Assembly (NCBI GenBank): GCA_002310215.1
Contig: DBYR01000006.1
Coordinates: forward strand, 84,112-148,111
From: Bacteroidales bacterium UBA1181
GTDB lineage: Bacteria; Bacteroidota; Bacteroidia; Bacteroidales; Paludibacteraceae
Reading direction: 5' to 3'
Length of the DNA: 64,000 bases
In this document: positions 36,301 through 43,184 of the stretch, piece by piece
Layout of the letters: each line of letters begins with the position of its first letter
Position numbering within the stretch: the first letter of the stretch is position 1
The notes under the pieces: generated by a model
Database searches by the model: none
The model's input: only the letters and a program-made list of their open reading frames with translations
Told to the model about the DNA's origin: nothing
Position numbers and translations under genes: made by a program

Positions 36301-39300
36301 CCGTGGCCCTTTCCACCGCATACTCGACAGCGCAGGAGGAAGATTCGTTACCAGACAAATCTTTCACCATCCAATGCAATGTTCTTTCTGTTTGCGAAAA
36401 GACATTTAGGTCAAACGTCAGACCGTTGTATGGAGTAAAGTTGACACCATCATTGCTATAATATATTTCGAAATCGGATGCGCAAGCGCTGGAAGCGGCC
36501 GTCCGGACATCCGCAGGAGCAACCGAGAACAGGACCTTTCCATTGATAGAATCCGACACCGGAGCAAAACGTTTTCCCACAGATATGCCATCACAATCCA
36601 ATGAAGGAGGTGTGAGATTCTTCACACGTATGATCTGAGGATTGATCGTCTCGTCCGACAAAGAGGTATCCGGTGCATTAACCACCACCCTCCAATGCAG
36701 TTCGGTCATGTCCGCAACACCAGCGAGGGAAGGATGCTCTGTAAGGCTCACCCATGCACCTCCGTTCACTCTATAATAGACAATCGTATCAATCGCTTTA
36801 TCAGCGTTGTATGTATACGCAGGAAGCAATGTGGTTAGATCCAAGAGACGAAGTCCACAACCCTCGTTCGCCACACTGTCAATCGGAGAAACCGCCTCCT
36901 GCACCACCAACGAGTTATTAGCCTTTATCACCAAGTTCAAAGCATATACGCTGTCACATCCGCCAGCATTCGGCTGATGGTATCCACCCACACGCACACT
37001 TTCGGTATAAGTCACGCCATTGCGCCATGTGTAAGCATTCATCGAAACGACGGTCTCCTCCACAAAATAAGAGCTGTCAACATGAACCGTCAACAAGGCC
37101 GCACCCACCTCCGCACTTTCACCATCGGAAATGAAGGAATGGCCATGCCAAACAAATGGCAAATCGCCAGCACAAAGCAACGTGTCACGGACGATAGCAT
37201 ACATCTTCGACGACACCTCCGTCTTACGTTCCACGCCATACTCGACAGGACAAATGGAAGACTCATTTCCCGCCTCGTCGTAAACCTTCCAATAGATGGT
37301 AGTCGATGGTTGGGTAAAGACATTCAAGGAGAATGTTTCGCCATTATATTCCGAAAACGACAAGCCATCGTTGCTGAAGTAGACAGAAATATCGGAAGAG
37401 CAATTATCGGAAGCGGCCGTCTTCACCTCATCACGGGAGACAGAGAACGGAACAACACCCATCACTGAGTCCCGCACGGCGACAAACCGATTACCAACAG
37501 AGACCTTCTCACAGTCAATTGACGGAGAAGTCGCATCATGCAGACGAACCACCTGAGGCGTAACCGTCTCGTCGGAAACAGTATTATGTTCATCCGTAGT
37601 GATGACAACACGCCAATAAAGGGATGTGCCATTCGCCACCTGAGAAAGGACAGCGTTGGAGGAATAAGTCACCCAATCGCCTCCGTTCACTCTATAATAG
37701 AGCATCGTATCCACGGCATTATCCGCATTATAGGAGTAGTTAGGCACCCATGGCGTCAAATCCAGCGCAGACAAATAACAACCGTCATTCATGGCACTAT
37801 CGATCGACACATTAGGTTCATCGATTTTCAGGCTATTCGGTTCCTTTATCGTTAAATACAAAGAATAGACGCTATCGCAGGCACCCGCATTTGGTCGGCG
37901 GAAACCCTCCACCACAACACTTTCGGTATAGGTGACGCCATTGCGCCAAGTATATGGTCCGACGTTCACGACCGTCTCTTTTATGAGATAAGAGCTATCC
38001 ACCCTCACAGTCAAGAGAGCGGCGCCCACCTCTGCGGATTCCCCGTCTGCCACGAAAGTATGGCCATGCCATGTATAAGGCAAATCGCCCGCGCAAAGCA
38101 TAGTGTCACGGACAATCGCATACATCTTGCCGTTCGCCGGTGTGGTGCGCTCCACCTCGTATGTGACAGGACAGACCGCCGACTGGAGACCGCCGCCATC
38201 CTCCACCTTCCAATAAACCAAAACGGAAGGAGCATCAAAAACATTCAAAGAACCCGCATAACCATTGAACACGTCGAATGAGGTTCCATCCAGGCTCGCG
38301 AACACTTTCAAAGAGGAAGAACAATTGTCGGAAGCGGCGGAAAGCACGTCATCCAAACTGATGGAACATGGGACAATACCATTGACCGAATCCGCCACAG
38401 GAACCACACGTTTCCCCGAAGAGATATCATCACAGGATAAAGCCGGAGCCTGTTCATCACGCAAATGGACAATGATAGGATCAGGCGTTTCCGCGTCGAA
38501 GGAGGCACCCTCTTGCGTATGCACCACGACACGCCAGAAGATTTCGTCACCGGATGCGACATCCGTCAAGACCGGAGCCGTAGCGAAATCCACCCAAGAG
38601 CCACCATTCAACCGATAGGAATAAGCGGTGTCCTTACCCATATTGGAACAATATAAGATAGCCGGACGATAAGGGGTCAAGTCGAGAGACTTCAGCAGGC
38701 AACCATTGTTCGACACGCTATCAATCGTTTGCCCCGCAATGTTCCGCACATTAAAATCATAATTAACAAGAGCTCGGAACACCGTCGTATCCGGGCATCC
38801 TCCGTCAGGGAATGAGGCAATGAAGCGGTACTCCATGTCGAAGGCGCCCACGGCACAGGAGAAGGAATCCGACGTGCCAAGCAAAACGCCGGAAGTGTTT
38901 GTCCACCGGAAAGAAGTACGTCCACTCGCACTCGGGTCGAACGAGAAAGTGACCATTTCGCCCGTACAATCCATCTTATTCAAATCATCCTCCGTCAGAG
39001 AAGACTTGTCCACAGGAGGATAGACCGTAAGGTCAAGCGTGACAATGGTGTCGCAGTCCGCCCCTCCCGGGATCGTATCCACAGCCGTATGGTTGCTCTC
39101 CGTATAGGTTTTACCATCAATCCACACAAACGGACTGCCGCAGGAGATACGGGTATCCGTTTTTTCGCAGAAATCACGCGGCAACTCGGACACACCCATG
39201 TCGACCGCACTTCCAGAGATACGCGCATTCCCGAAATAGTCCACATTCGTCAGAGACGAAACCGCGGAACTATTACCCGCGTCCTCACACGGGGACCCCG

Positions 39301-40180
39301 AACGCAAGGAATAATCGGAATTCAAGAGAGGGTTGGAAGATATATTACCTGTCCCATCATATCCACCTTGCACACACGAGTAAGTCACATTCGCCTTACC
39401 AGAAATGCTTCTGACATTGCCATAAATAATACAGTTGGTGATTTGACAACCATTATTGGAGGATTTGACAGCATATTGTTCAGACGAGGTGTTGCCGGAG
39501 ACACGGGTATTACCGACCACCGTACAGTTTATCATATTCCCGCCATTCAGATTGACGGCGGCGACATTCGAGCCACTCAACTTATTCGAGGCCACCACCA
39601 CATTGACCAAACTTCCGCCCGAGTTGACCAATACAACGCCAATGTTAGCTTCCGAAGAGGTATTAGCAGTAATCAATCCACCAATCAAAGTGCCCGATAC
39701 AGCGACGGGCGCACCTTCCGTACTATTCCGCACGCTGGTGTTGTTCAGTTTCAACACGGCTTTACTATTGACGGAGACATAATGGCTATAGGAAGAGAAG
39801 GATGTCGTGGAATTAAGGTTGTTACAATCGAGCACAACGTTCAAAAACTCCACCTCGCAGCCTCCATTGATGTAGATGGACGTGTTATAGAGGTGAATCA
39901 GGTCCCAGAAGAAACTGATGGAAACCCTTTTGATGGCATATCCGTTACGGGACGTCACCACGACGCTTTTGGCGAAACTTAAATCGCTATTCAAAGATAT
40001 GTCACTGAGCAACATCAGTGTGTCACCATTACTTGCGGCATCCAAGGCTTCAGACATGACAGAATAAGAGGCGCCAGAACCTGATACGCCGACTGTCAAT
40101 GTACGTCCACACACAGAAGAGAGGGAACATAAAAAACATATAACTACACTCAGAAGTATTTTAAAACCCTTTGCTTTCAT
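30380..40180 (-). CDS. Giant adhesin-like surface protein with beta-helix, HYR-like modules and about 25 C-D-S repeats
   Basis: 3266 aa. Signal peptide about 1-25 (ILLSVVICFLCSLSSVCG). Residues 27-335 are a right-handed parallel beta-helix ending with SCVQGGYDGTGNISSNPLL and VDMGVSELP. Residues about 475-1745 hold four HYR-like modules of about 305 aa. Residues about 1745-2993 hold some 25 tandem modules of 35-55 aa, consensus ACGSYxLNDSxYTxSGxYxQ...GCDSIxxLxLxxL. The last 80 residues (YPVYTNRGMVTVYVHG ... MYVYTMEGALKYW ... NEGRYVCVVVL) resemble a type A T9SS sorting domain. Expected to be exported and surface-attached. Downstream lies the barrel gene, 23 bp away. No frameshift is seen across 9.8 kb, so it is under selection. 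Confidence 0.82.
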   Translation of the reverse strand: MKAKGFKILLSVVICFLCSLSSVCGRTLTVGVSGSGASYSVMSEALDAASNGDTLMLLSDISLNSDLSFAKSVVVTSRNGYAIKRVSISFFWDLIHLYNTSIYINGGCEVEFLNVVLDCNNLNSTTSFSSYSHYVSVNSKAVLKLNNTSVRNSTEGAPVAVSGTLIGGLITANTSSEANIGVVLVNSGGSLVNVVVASNKLSGSNVAAVNLNGGNMINCTVVGNTRVSGNTSSEQYAVKSSNNGCQITNCIIYGNVRSISGKANVTYSCVQGGYDGTGNISSNPLLNSDYSLRSGSPCEDAGNSSAVSSLTNVDYFGNARISGSAVDMGVSELPRDFCEKTDTRISCGSPFVWIDGKTYTESNHTAVDTIPGGADCDTIVTLDLTVYPPVDKSSLTEDDLNKMDCTGEMVTFSFDPSASGRTSFRWTNTSGVLLGTSDSFSCAVGAFDMEYRFIASFPDGGCPDTTVFRALVNYDFNVRNIAGQTIDSVSNNGCLLKSLDLTPYRPAILYCSNMGKDTAYSYRLNGGSWVDFATAPVLTDVASGDEIFWRVVVHTQEGASFDAETPDPIIVHLRDEQAPALSCDDISSGKRVVPVADSVNGIVPCSISLDDVLSAASDNCSSSLKVFASLDGTSFDVFNGYAGSLNVFDAPSVLVYWKVEDGGGLQSAVCPVTYEVERTTPANGKMYAIVRDTMLCAGDLPYTWHGHTFVADGESAEVGAALLTVRVDSSYLIKETVVNVGPYTWRNGVTYTESVVVEGFRRPNAGACDSVYSLYLTIKEPNSLKIDEPNVSIDSAMNDGCYLSALDLTPWVPNYSYNADNAVDTMLYYRVNGGDWVTYSSNAVLSQVANGTSLYWRVVITTDEHNTVSDETVTPQVVRLHDATSPSIDCEKVSVGNRFVAVRDSVMGVVPFSVSRDEVKTAASDNCSSDISVYFSNDGLSFSEYNGETFSLNVFTQPSTTIYWKVYDEAGNESSICPVEYGVERKTEVSSKMYAIVRDTLLCAGDLPFVWHGHSFISDGESAEVGAALLTVHVDSSYFVEETVVSMNAYTWRNGVTYTESVRVGGYHQPNAGGCDSVYALNLVIKANNSLVVQEAVSPIDSVANEGCGLRLLDLTTLLPAYTYNADKAIDTIVYYRVNGGAWVSLTEHPSLAGVADMTELHWRVVVNAPDTSLSDETINPQIIRVKNLTPPSLDCDGISVGKRFAPVSDSINGKVLFSVAPADVRTAASSACASDFEIYYSNDGVNFTPYNGLTFDLNVFSQTERTLHWMVKDLSGNESSSCAVEYAVERATEVDGRMYAIVRDTFVCATAFPVVWHGHSFAAAGESAEVGAALLTVKTDSSFFRKDTIVICGVSRYVWRDGNTYLGGTSQDLSYTVDNGAGLCDSVVDVHLVVHSRMTNKPYGDTVRLWGCAGDEKSVGFSAKPTAEYNMYRWYEQGRPMVDESGNPMDGVSRFMLTYNGLDNYEYMLVVSASDGYCSDTTVIITNSTHSVETGDLQPMVLEAGDNCRADVRLWDYIPSFKDICSYTFNDTVCYFDVNSSGERLLTRDDRYEFVEGDTIFWKVGYLANNDTIYTASSTDFFQVVSVVDRTAPKVDETGISYGNRVHPVVDSVMGDVRFMVPVSDVTDHLSDNCDVVGDLTLKYSYDGVTYEDFSGMEVRLNVYDAPSVWIYYSATDKSGNEMIDSVLYRVERNTPVGEDSFAVVRDTMLCPAELPYVWHGYSFSKSEEFAVVGAAHLTVRTWTDFDRYDTVVACHSFVWRDGVEYFESTTEPIWLVDNGEGVCDSVVHLNLTILNPTYGVDTVVICVKELPYEWNGYQLDGDSVVKMNNKLGCDSLVDVKVIVLPVARAEIYDTACGSYQLNDSVYTQSGDYEQVLVSKVTGCDSILTLHLVVNPIPTTTISATVCGSYTLNDSVYTKSGDYVQRLVSKVTGCDSILTLHLTVLEHTYGVDTVEICQGMLPYMWHDMAIYGDTVMRLYNSVGCDSFVSIRLIERPVTITEVYDTACGSYFLNGFEYIKSGSYEQRLTGVWGCDSIVRLYLMLSEEKSYTINANACGSYTLNDSVYTQSGVYEQRLTTASGCDSVLTLVLDITPAGDTLIKEIAKGSFVLNDSTYTQSGLYEQHIPTSDGCDSIVRLDLTIVEGIVTEWSDTACAGGIWWDNAIIKQTGTYSKHYVTDRGEDSTSILHLTILPTKYNTIVDTAYSFYILNDSVYTKSGIYEQYLSSSSGCDSVITLNLKILNFVNGVIKDTVCTSFTMNDSVYTKSGTYEQRFVTPDGRDSTVVLELVIYPSYEVTLNETACGSYELNDSVYTESGYYEQLLHSVTGCDSLVKLNLTILNVPTTVITDTACGSYVLNDSTYRKSGTYEQRLVSVNGCDSVIQLNLTVLSAPVTQIFDTVCVSYRLNDSVYTETGIYEQYFSALNGCDSIVRLNLVVLSSPSVVVYDTACISYTVDGQVYTEDAILQKKVNSPTGCDSIFTIHLTILPVMRDTIYRTSCGSYTLNDSIYTKSGVYDQVLTSSIGCDSILTLYLTVLEPTYGADTVDICENAPYVMWHDFQVSSDTSLTIKNHLDCDSIVAVHLNRLPILRSEFNDTSCAPYVWNEREYNESGDYDYRLTSSIGCDSIITLHLTILPSYEIFLLDSAVSYYEWNGERYDSSGLYTQHLVSSLGCDSVVTVGLAILPPPEKAPEKVNACVSYEWQGRTLTESGVYYDLLKTATGEDSIVSIDLTINYPKYNEDTFYYSVCRSELPVVWNGYEIYDDTSRVVLTTQAGCDSFVIFRLNVLPTYDTTVYATSCDSFEWHGRYFYDTGVYTDTLQSVLGCDSITRLSLSIKKSSVTKIRRTLCESELPVRWKEYEFYGDTLIVFPAANGCDSIIDVKLTINKEYNLVYNEVTCGDFLWQGRRLKTSGTYVDSFTTASGCDSVVTLNLVVSHPYYVHIVDSTKAGTVYEKNGFTVDANHIGNYEYEVNLLSQYGCDSIVHLSLFVDGRDIKIKWVSVTGGASVFFGDKNMSRKFCAGDEYIVNYQVLGGVPDSFKFFFDSEEIAQGFRNVVGEVKEGDVGSISFTVPDGIAPGMYKVNVQMFGEGKSSKVANLKLRLGYDARHVMRMWNDVVVCDNSQNEFVAYQWRRNNVDIPNANGQYFCELGGLNGYYSLHAITPKNDTVYVCGKYFEALDVPFTISTYPVYTNRGMVTVYVHGLQEADLVGAKMYVYTMEGALKYWTDIVRMENEVWVNEGRYVCVVVLADERSASCKFVSRAVELKK
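31195..34945 (-). repeat. Tandem array of about 25 C-D-S modules
   Basis: In the C-terminal third of the giant protein. Each module has a first Cys in an xAC-x-SY context and a second in GCDS, separated by about 25-30 residues with the pattern LNDSVYTKSG.YEQ. DNA copies are similar but diverged. A minority of modules (five to six) are longer variants of the form LPYxWxGY. Confidence 0.85.
34946..38760 (-). repeat. Four HYR-like modules of about 305 residues
   Basis: Period about 915-930 bp. Each has IDS(V/A)xNxGC near its start, a CD(x)ISVGKR then DS(V/I)xGxV stretch, AASDNCSS, YWKVxDxxGNES, VERxT, MYAIVRDTxLC, WHGHSF and GESAEVGAALLTV. The first three are close to each other; the fourth (lowest coordinates) is diverged. 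Confidence 0.8.
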
Positions 40181-40224
40181 AACTAATTCGAATATTTAGC
40201 GTCCTCCACAGACGTTCCAAATTA

Positions 40225-40254
40225 CAAATGTATGAAGAAATCCAACATCAGCAA
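40225..40254 (-). promoter_or_regulatory. Promoter of the giant adhesin-like gene
   Basis: Minus strand TACATTTG at 40225-40232 with TTGC at 40251-40254 (one base from TTTG), spacer 18 bp. Start near 40218; leader about 38 nt. Confidence 0.5.
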
Positions 40255-40440
40255 TATACCTAATTCACCTAAATAACCTCAAAGATGGGAAAAAATCTAC
40301 AATACACCAACAATTATTAACACATTTACAAAAAAATCGCAAGGGGAACGTGAAAAAGCGCCCGTCAAGGCTGTTCGTCTCTTGTTAATAATTTGTCAGG
40401 AAACGGTTAGGAAAGAGTTAAAACCGCATGGGAGGGAAAA

Positions 40441-40473
40441 GAAAAAGGGAAGCCCCCACAATGAGGACTTCCC
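40441..40473 (-). terminator. Terminator of fabG
   Basis: GGGAAG (40447-40452) pairs with CTTCCC (40468-40473), with extra CC/GG pairs inside. On the minus strand it is followed by a T-rich tail. Confidence 0.75.
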
Positions 40474-40507
40474 GATATTCCATATAAAAAATTCGCAAAG
40501 CGGCAAA

Positions 40508-41254
40508 TTACATATTCATGCCACCACAGCAATGGATAACCTGTCCGGAGACATACGAAGAGAGGTCGGATGCCAAGAAAACCGCAACATTTGCCACGTC
40601 TTCCGGTGTACCTCCCCTTCTCAACGGAATAGTATCCGTCCATTGTTTGCGCACTTCCTCAGACAACTGCATCGTCATATCCGTCAGGATGAAACCTGGG
40701 GCGATACAGTTCGCACGGATGCCACGTGAGCCCAACTCCTTCGCGGTGGACTTCGCCAAACCGATCATACCCGCCTTGGAAGCAGAGTAGTTGCACTGTC
40801 CCGCATTACCGGAAACACCCACGACAGAGCTCATGTTAATGATGCTACCGCCACGCTGACGCATCATGATTGGAGCACATGCGTGAATAAAATTGAAAGC
40901 GGACTTCAAGTTCACCGTCAAGACAGCGTCCCATTGAGCCTCCGTCATACGCAGCAACAACGTATCTTTTGTAATGCCCGCATTATTCACCAAAATATCG
41001 ATACTTCCGAAATCTTTTTGGATTTGCTCCACCACCTTATGCGTCTCTTCAAAATCAGCCGCATTGGATGCATATCCTTTAGCCTTCACGCCCAAAGCGG
41101 CGATTTCAGCCTCAGTCGCCTTACCGAGTTCGTCAATCTTCAAATCCGTGAACGCTATGTTTGCGCCCTCACTGGCGAACTTCAAGGCGATAGCCTTGCC
41201 AATACCTCTGGCGGCACCTGTGATAAGAGCCGTCTTGCCACTTAACAATCCCAT
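40508..41254 (-). CDS. fabG: 3-oxoacyl-ACP reductase
   Basis: 248 aa short-chain dehydrogenase. NADP-binding ITGAARGIGKA (12-22), NNAG at about 90-93, catalytic Ser143 (NMSSVVG), Tyr156 and Lys160 (YSASK). Reduces 3-oxoacyl-ACP in fatty acid elongation. Transcribed alone from a promoter at 41294-41301, apart from the other fab genes. Confidence 0.95.
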   Translation of the reverse strand: MGLLSGKTALITGAARGIGKAIALKFASEGANIAFTDLKIDELGKATEAEIAALGVKAKGYASNAADFEETHKVVEQIQKDFGSIDILVNNAGITKDTLLLRMTEAQWDAVLTVNLKSAFNFIHACAPIMMRQRGGSIINMSSVVGVSGNAGQCNYSASKAGMIGLAKSTAKELGSRGIRANCIAPGFILTDMTMQLSEEVRKQWTDTIPLRRGGTPEDVANVAVFLASDLSSYVSGQVIHCCGGMNM

Positions 41255-41293
41255 AATTATATTCTCTTTTTGTTTTTAGTTATTAATTTTAGA

Positions 41294-41301
41294 CAAAGAT
41301 A
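41294..41301 (-). promoter_or_regulatory. -7 element (TATCTTTG) for fabG
   Basis: TAnnTTTG on the minus strand, 40 bp before the fabG start and just past the ispG stop. Confidence 0.5.
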
Positions 41302-41306
41302 GGAAT

Positions 41307-43076
41307 TTATTTCCAATCTCCGTTTCGCTTAATCAAATCAATCAACCTATCCACAGCCTCCTCCGCCGGAATAAGTTTCTCCACGCAGGTCTGTCCTTTG
41401 TACAGATTCACCTTACCCTTCGCGGACCCCACATAACCATAGTCGGCATCGGCCATCTCGCCTGGTCCGTTCACGATACAACCCATGATTCCTATCTTCA
41501 GTCCCTTCAGATGGGAAGTCTTCGCTTTAATCTGTGCAATGGTGGACTGCAGGTCGAACAAGGTGCGCCCGCAACTCGGACACGAGATATACTCCGTCTT
41601 GCTGACGCGCACACGGGAGCCTTGTAGAATGCCGAACGACAAGGAGAGCAACTGTTCCTGCGGCACATTCGGAGCCTCAATCCATAGACCGTCGCCCAAA
41701 CCATCAATGAAGAACACGCCCAAATCAGCAGCCGCCTTAATCTGCAAATCCTCAAGGTTGGAATCTTTGTACGTACGCTTCAACACGACAGGATTCCTCA
41801 GTCCCTCGGCAAGCAACGCATGGAAGAAAGCCCGTTGCTCCCCCACTCCATTCTGATGGTCAGTCGTCAAGATGAAGACCGTACGCTCATCCACCGAACC
41901 AGCGACCTCCTTGGAGTAGTCCGCATACGACAACTGCAAAAATTTCATCGGAGAGAGATCACTGCGCAACTCCGCAAGTTGGGAAACCTCATAAACAGTA
42001 CCATTCCCAAAACGTCCGTCCACGAGAGCATAATCGGGCGCCAATCCATTCGCAGAGATTCCCGACGACATCATCACGACAGGAAGCGCATCTCCACCAA
42101 TATTTTCCACTCCTAACGTGGATCTACGCACATATTGGAACGGATTAACTTTCCCTGAATCCTTCGCCACGATCTTTGCGTGTCCGGCTCTTTCCATGAC
42201 ATAATCAACCAATTTGCGGGCCACAGGGATTTCATGCTCAGGCTCCTCGCTCAACGAGACGCGCACCGTGTCGCCTATGCCATCCGCCAACAAAGCGCCA
42301 ATGCCAAGAGCGGATTTAACTCGTCCGTCCTCACCGTCGCCAGCCTCCGTCACGCCCAAATGCAAAGGGAAGGAGAAACCCTCCCTCCTCATAGAAGCCG
42401 CGAGCAAGCGAACCGTCTGTACCATGACCACCGTATTAGAGGCTTTGATGGAAATCACCACATCGTCAAACCCATCCTCCTTGCAGATGCGGAGGAACTC
42501 CAGGCAAGACTCAACCATTCCACGTGGCGTATCACCATATCTGGACAAAATCCTATCGGACAAAGAGCCATGGTTCACGCCAATGCGAAGAGCCGTATGA
42601 TGTTCCCTGCAAATACGAAGGAGAGGAAGCAAGCGTTCTCTGATCTTGTTCAATTCCTGGCTGTACTCCTCGTCCGTATAGTCGAAACGCTGGAGCGTAT
42701 GCACACGGTCCACGAAATTCCCCGGATTAATGCGCACTTTCTCGACATACCGGGCCGCAACCTCCGCCGCAGCCGGGTTGAAATGGATATCGGCCACCAG
42801 AGGCGTATTGCACCCCTTCTCAGACAATGACCGGCGGATAGAGGCCAAACTCTCAGCCTCCCGAACGCCCTGAGCCGTGAAACGAACCAGTTCGCCACCT
42901 GCCGCGACGATACGCAACGCCTGCTCCACACTAGGATCGATGTCATTCGTGTTCGTATTGGCCATGGATTGGATACGGATAGGATTGTCACCGCCCATCT
43001 CCAACGCACCGATATGCACGACAGAAGAGCGTCTCCTCTGGTAATTGAACAAATCGTTAGACTCCAAATATTCCAT
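41307..43076 (-). CDS. ispG: 4-hydroxy-3-methylbut-2-enyl-diphosphate synthase (long form)
   Basis: 589 aa, against about 370 in E. coli; this long form with an extra TIM-barrel-like insert is usual in Bacteroidota, Chlamydiae and plants. N-terminal SVVHIGALEMGGDNPIRIQS and ELVRFTAQGVREAESL. The C-terminal 4Fe-4S domain has CPSCGRTLFD, IGIMGCIVNGPGE and DADYGYVG. Catalyses the sixth step of the MEP isoprenoid pathway. The ATG at 43076 (MEYLESNDLFNYQRR) is preferred over an in-frame GTG at 43103 that would lie inside the hairpin at 43090-43135. Confidence 0.96.
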   Translation of the reverse strand: MEYLESNDLFNYQRRRSSVVHIGALEMGGDNPIRIQSMANTNTNDIDPSVEQALRIVAAGGELVRFTAQGVREAESLASIRRSLSEKGCNTPLVADIHFNPAAAEVAARYVEKVRINPGNFVDRVHTLQRFDYTDEEYSQELNKIRERLLPLLRICREHHTALRIGVNHGSLSDRILSRYGDTPRGMVESCLEFLRICKEDGFDDVVISIKASNTVVMVQTVRLLAASMRREGFSFPLHLGVTEAGDGEDGRVKSALGIGALLADGIGDTVRVSLSEEPEHEIPVARKLVDYVMERAGHAKIVAKDSGKVNPFQYVRRSTLGVENIGGDALPVVMMSSGISANGLAPDYALVDGRFGNGTVYEVSQLAELRSDLSPMKFLQLSYADYSKEVAGSVDERTVFILTTDHQNGVGEQRAFFHALLAEGLRNPVVLKRTYKDSNLEDLQIKAAADLGVFFIDGLGDGLWIEAPNVPQEQLLSLSFGILQGSRVRVSKTEYISCPSCGRTLFDLQSTIAQIKAKTSHLKGLKIGIMGCIVNGPGEMADADYGYVGSAKGKVNLYKGQTCVEKLIPAEEAVDRLIDLIKRNGDWK

Positions 43077-43089
43077 AAGCAATGAAGAT

Positions 43090-43135
43090 AAAAAAGATTT
43101 CACACATTTCAGGGAAAGAAACGTGTGAAATCTTT
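43090..43135 (-). terminator. Strong hairpin plus T run between secDF and ispG
   Basis: Perfect 13-bp stem: AAAGATTTCACAC (43093-43105) with GTGTGAAATCTTT (43123-43135), 17-nt loop, T run on the minus strand. It ends secDF transcription, but it also lies only 14 nt before the ispG ATG with no promoter visible in between, so it could act as an attenuator. Confidence 0.8.
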
Positions 43136-43184
43136 GTTATAAAAACCGGGAACAGAGATTTACATTACAAATCCCTTACCCCTA

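Larger units (their letters stand above)
40181..40507. other. 327-bp intergenic region
   Basis: Holds the promoter of the giant gene at 40225-40254 and the fabG terminator at 40441-40473. Otherwise AT-rich, and I see nothing else. Confidence 0.6.

Noticed and set aside
39089..39982. Long open frame (297 codons) opposite the giant adhesin-like gene
   Set aside because: It lies antisense to the beta-helix coding region, has no recognisable motif or start signal, and reflects codon bias of the real gene.
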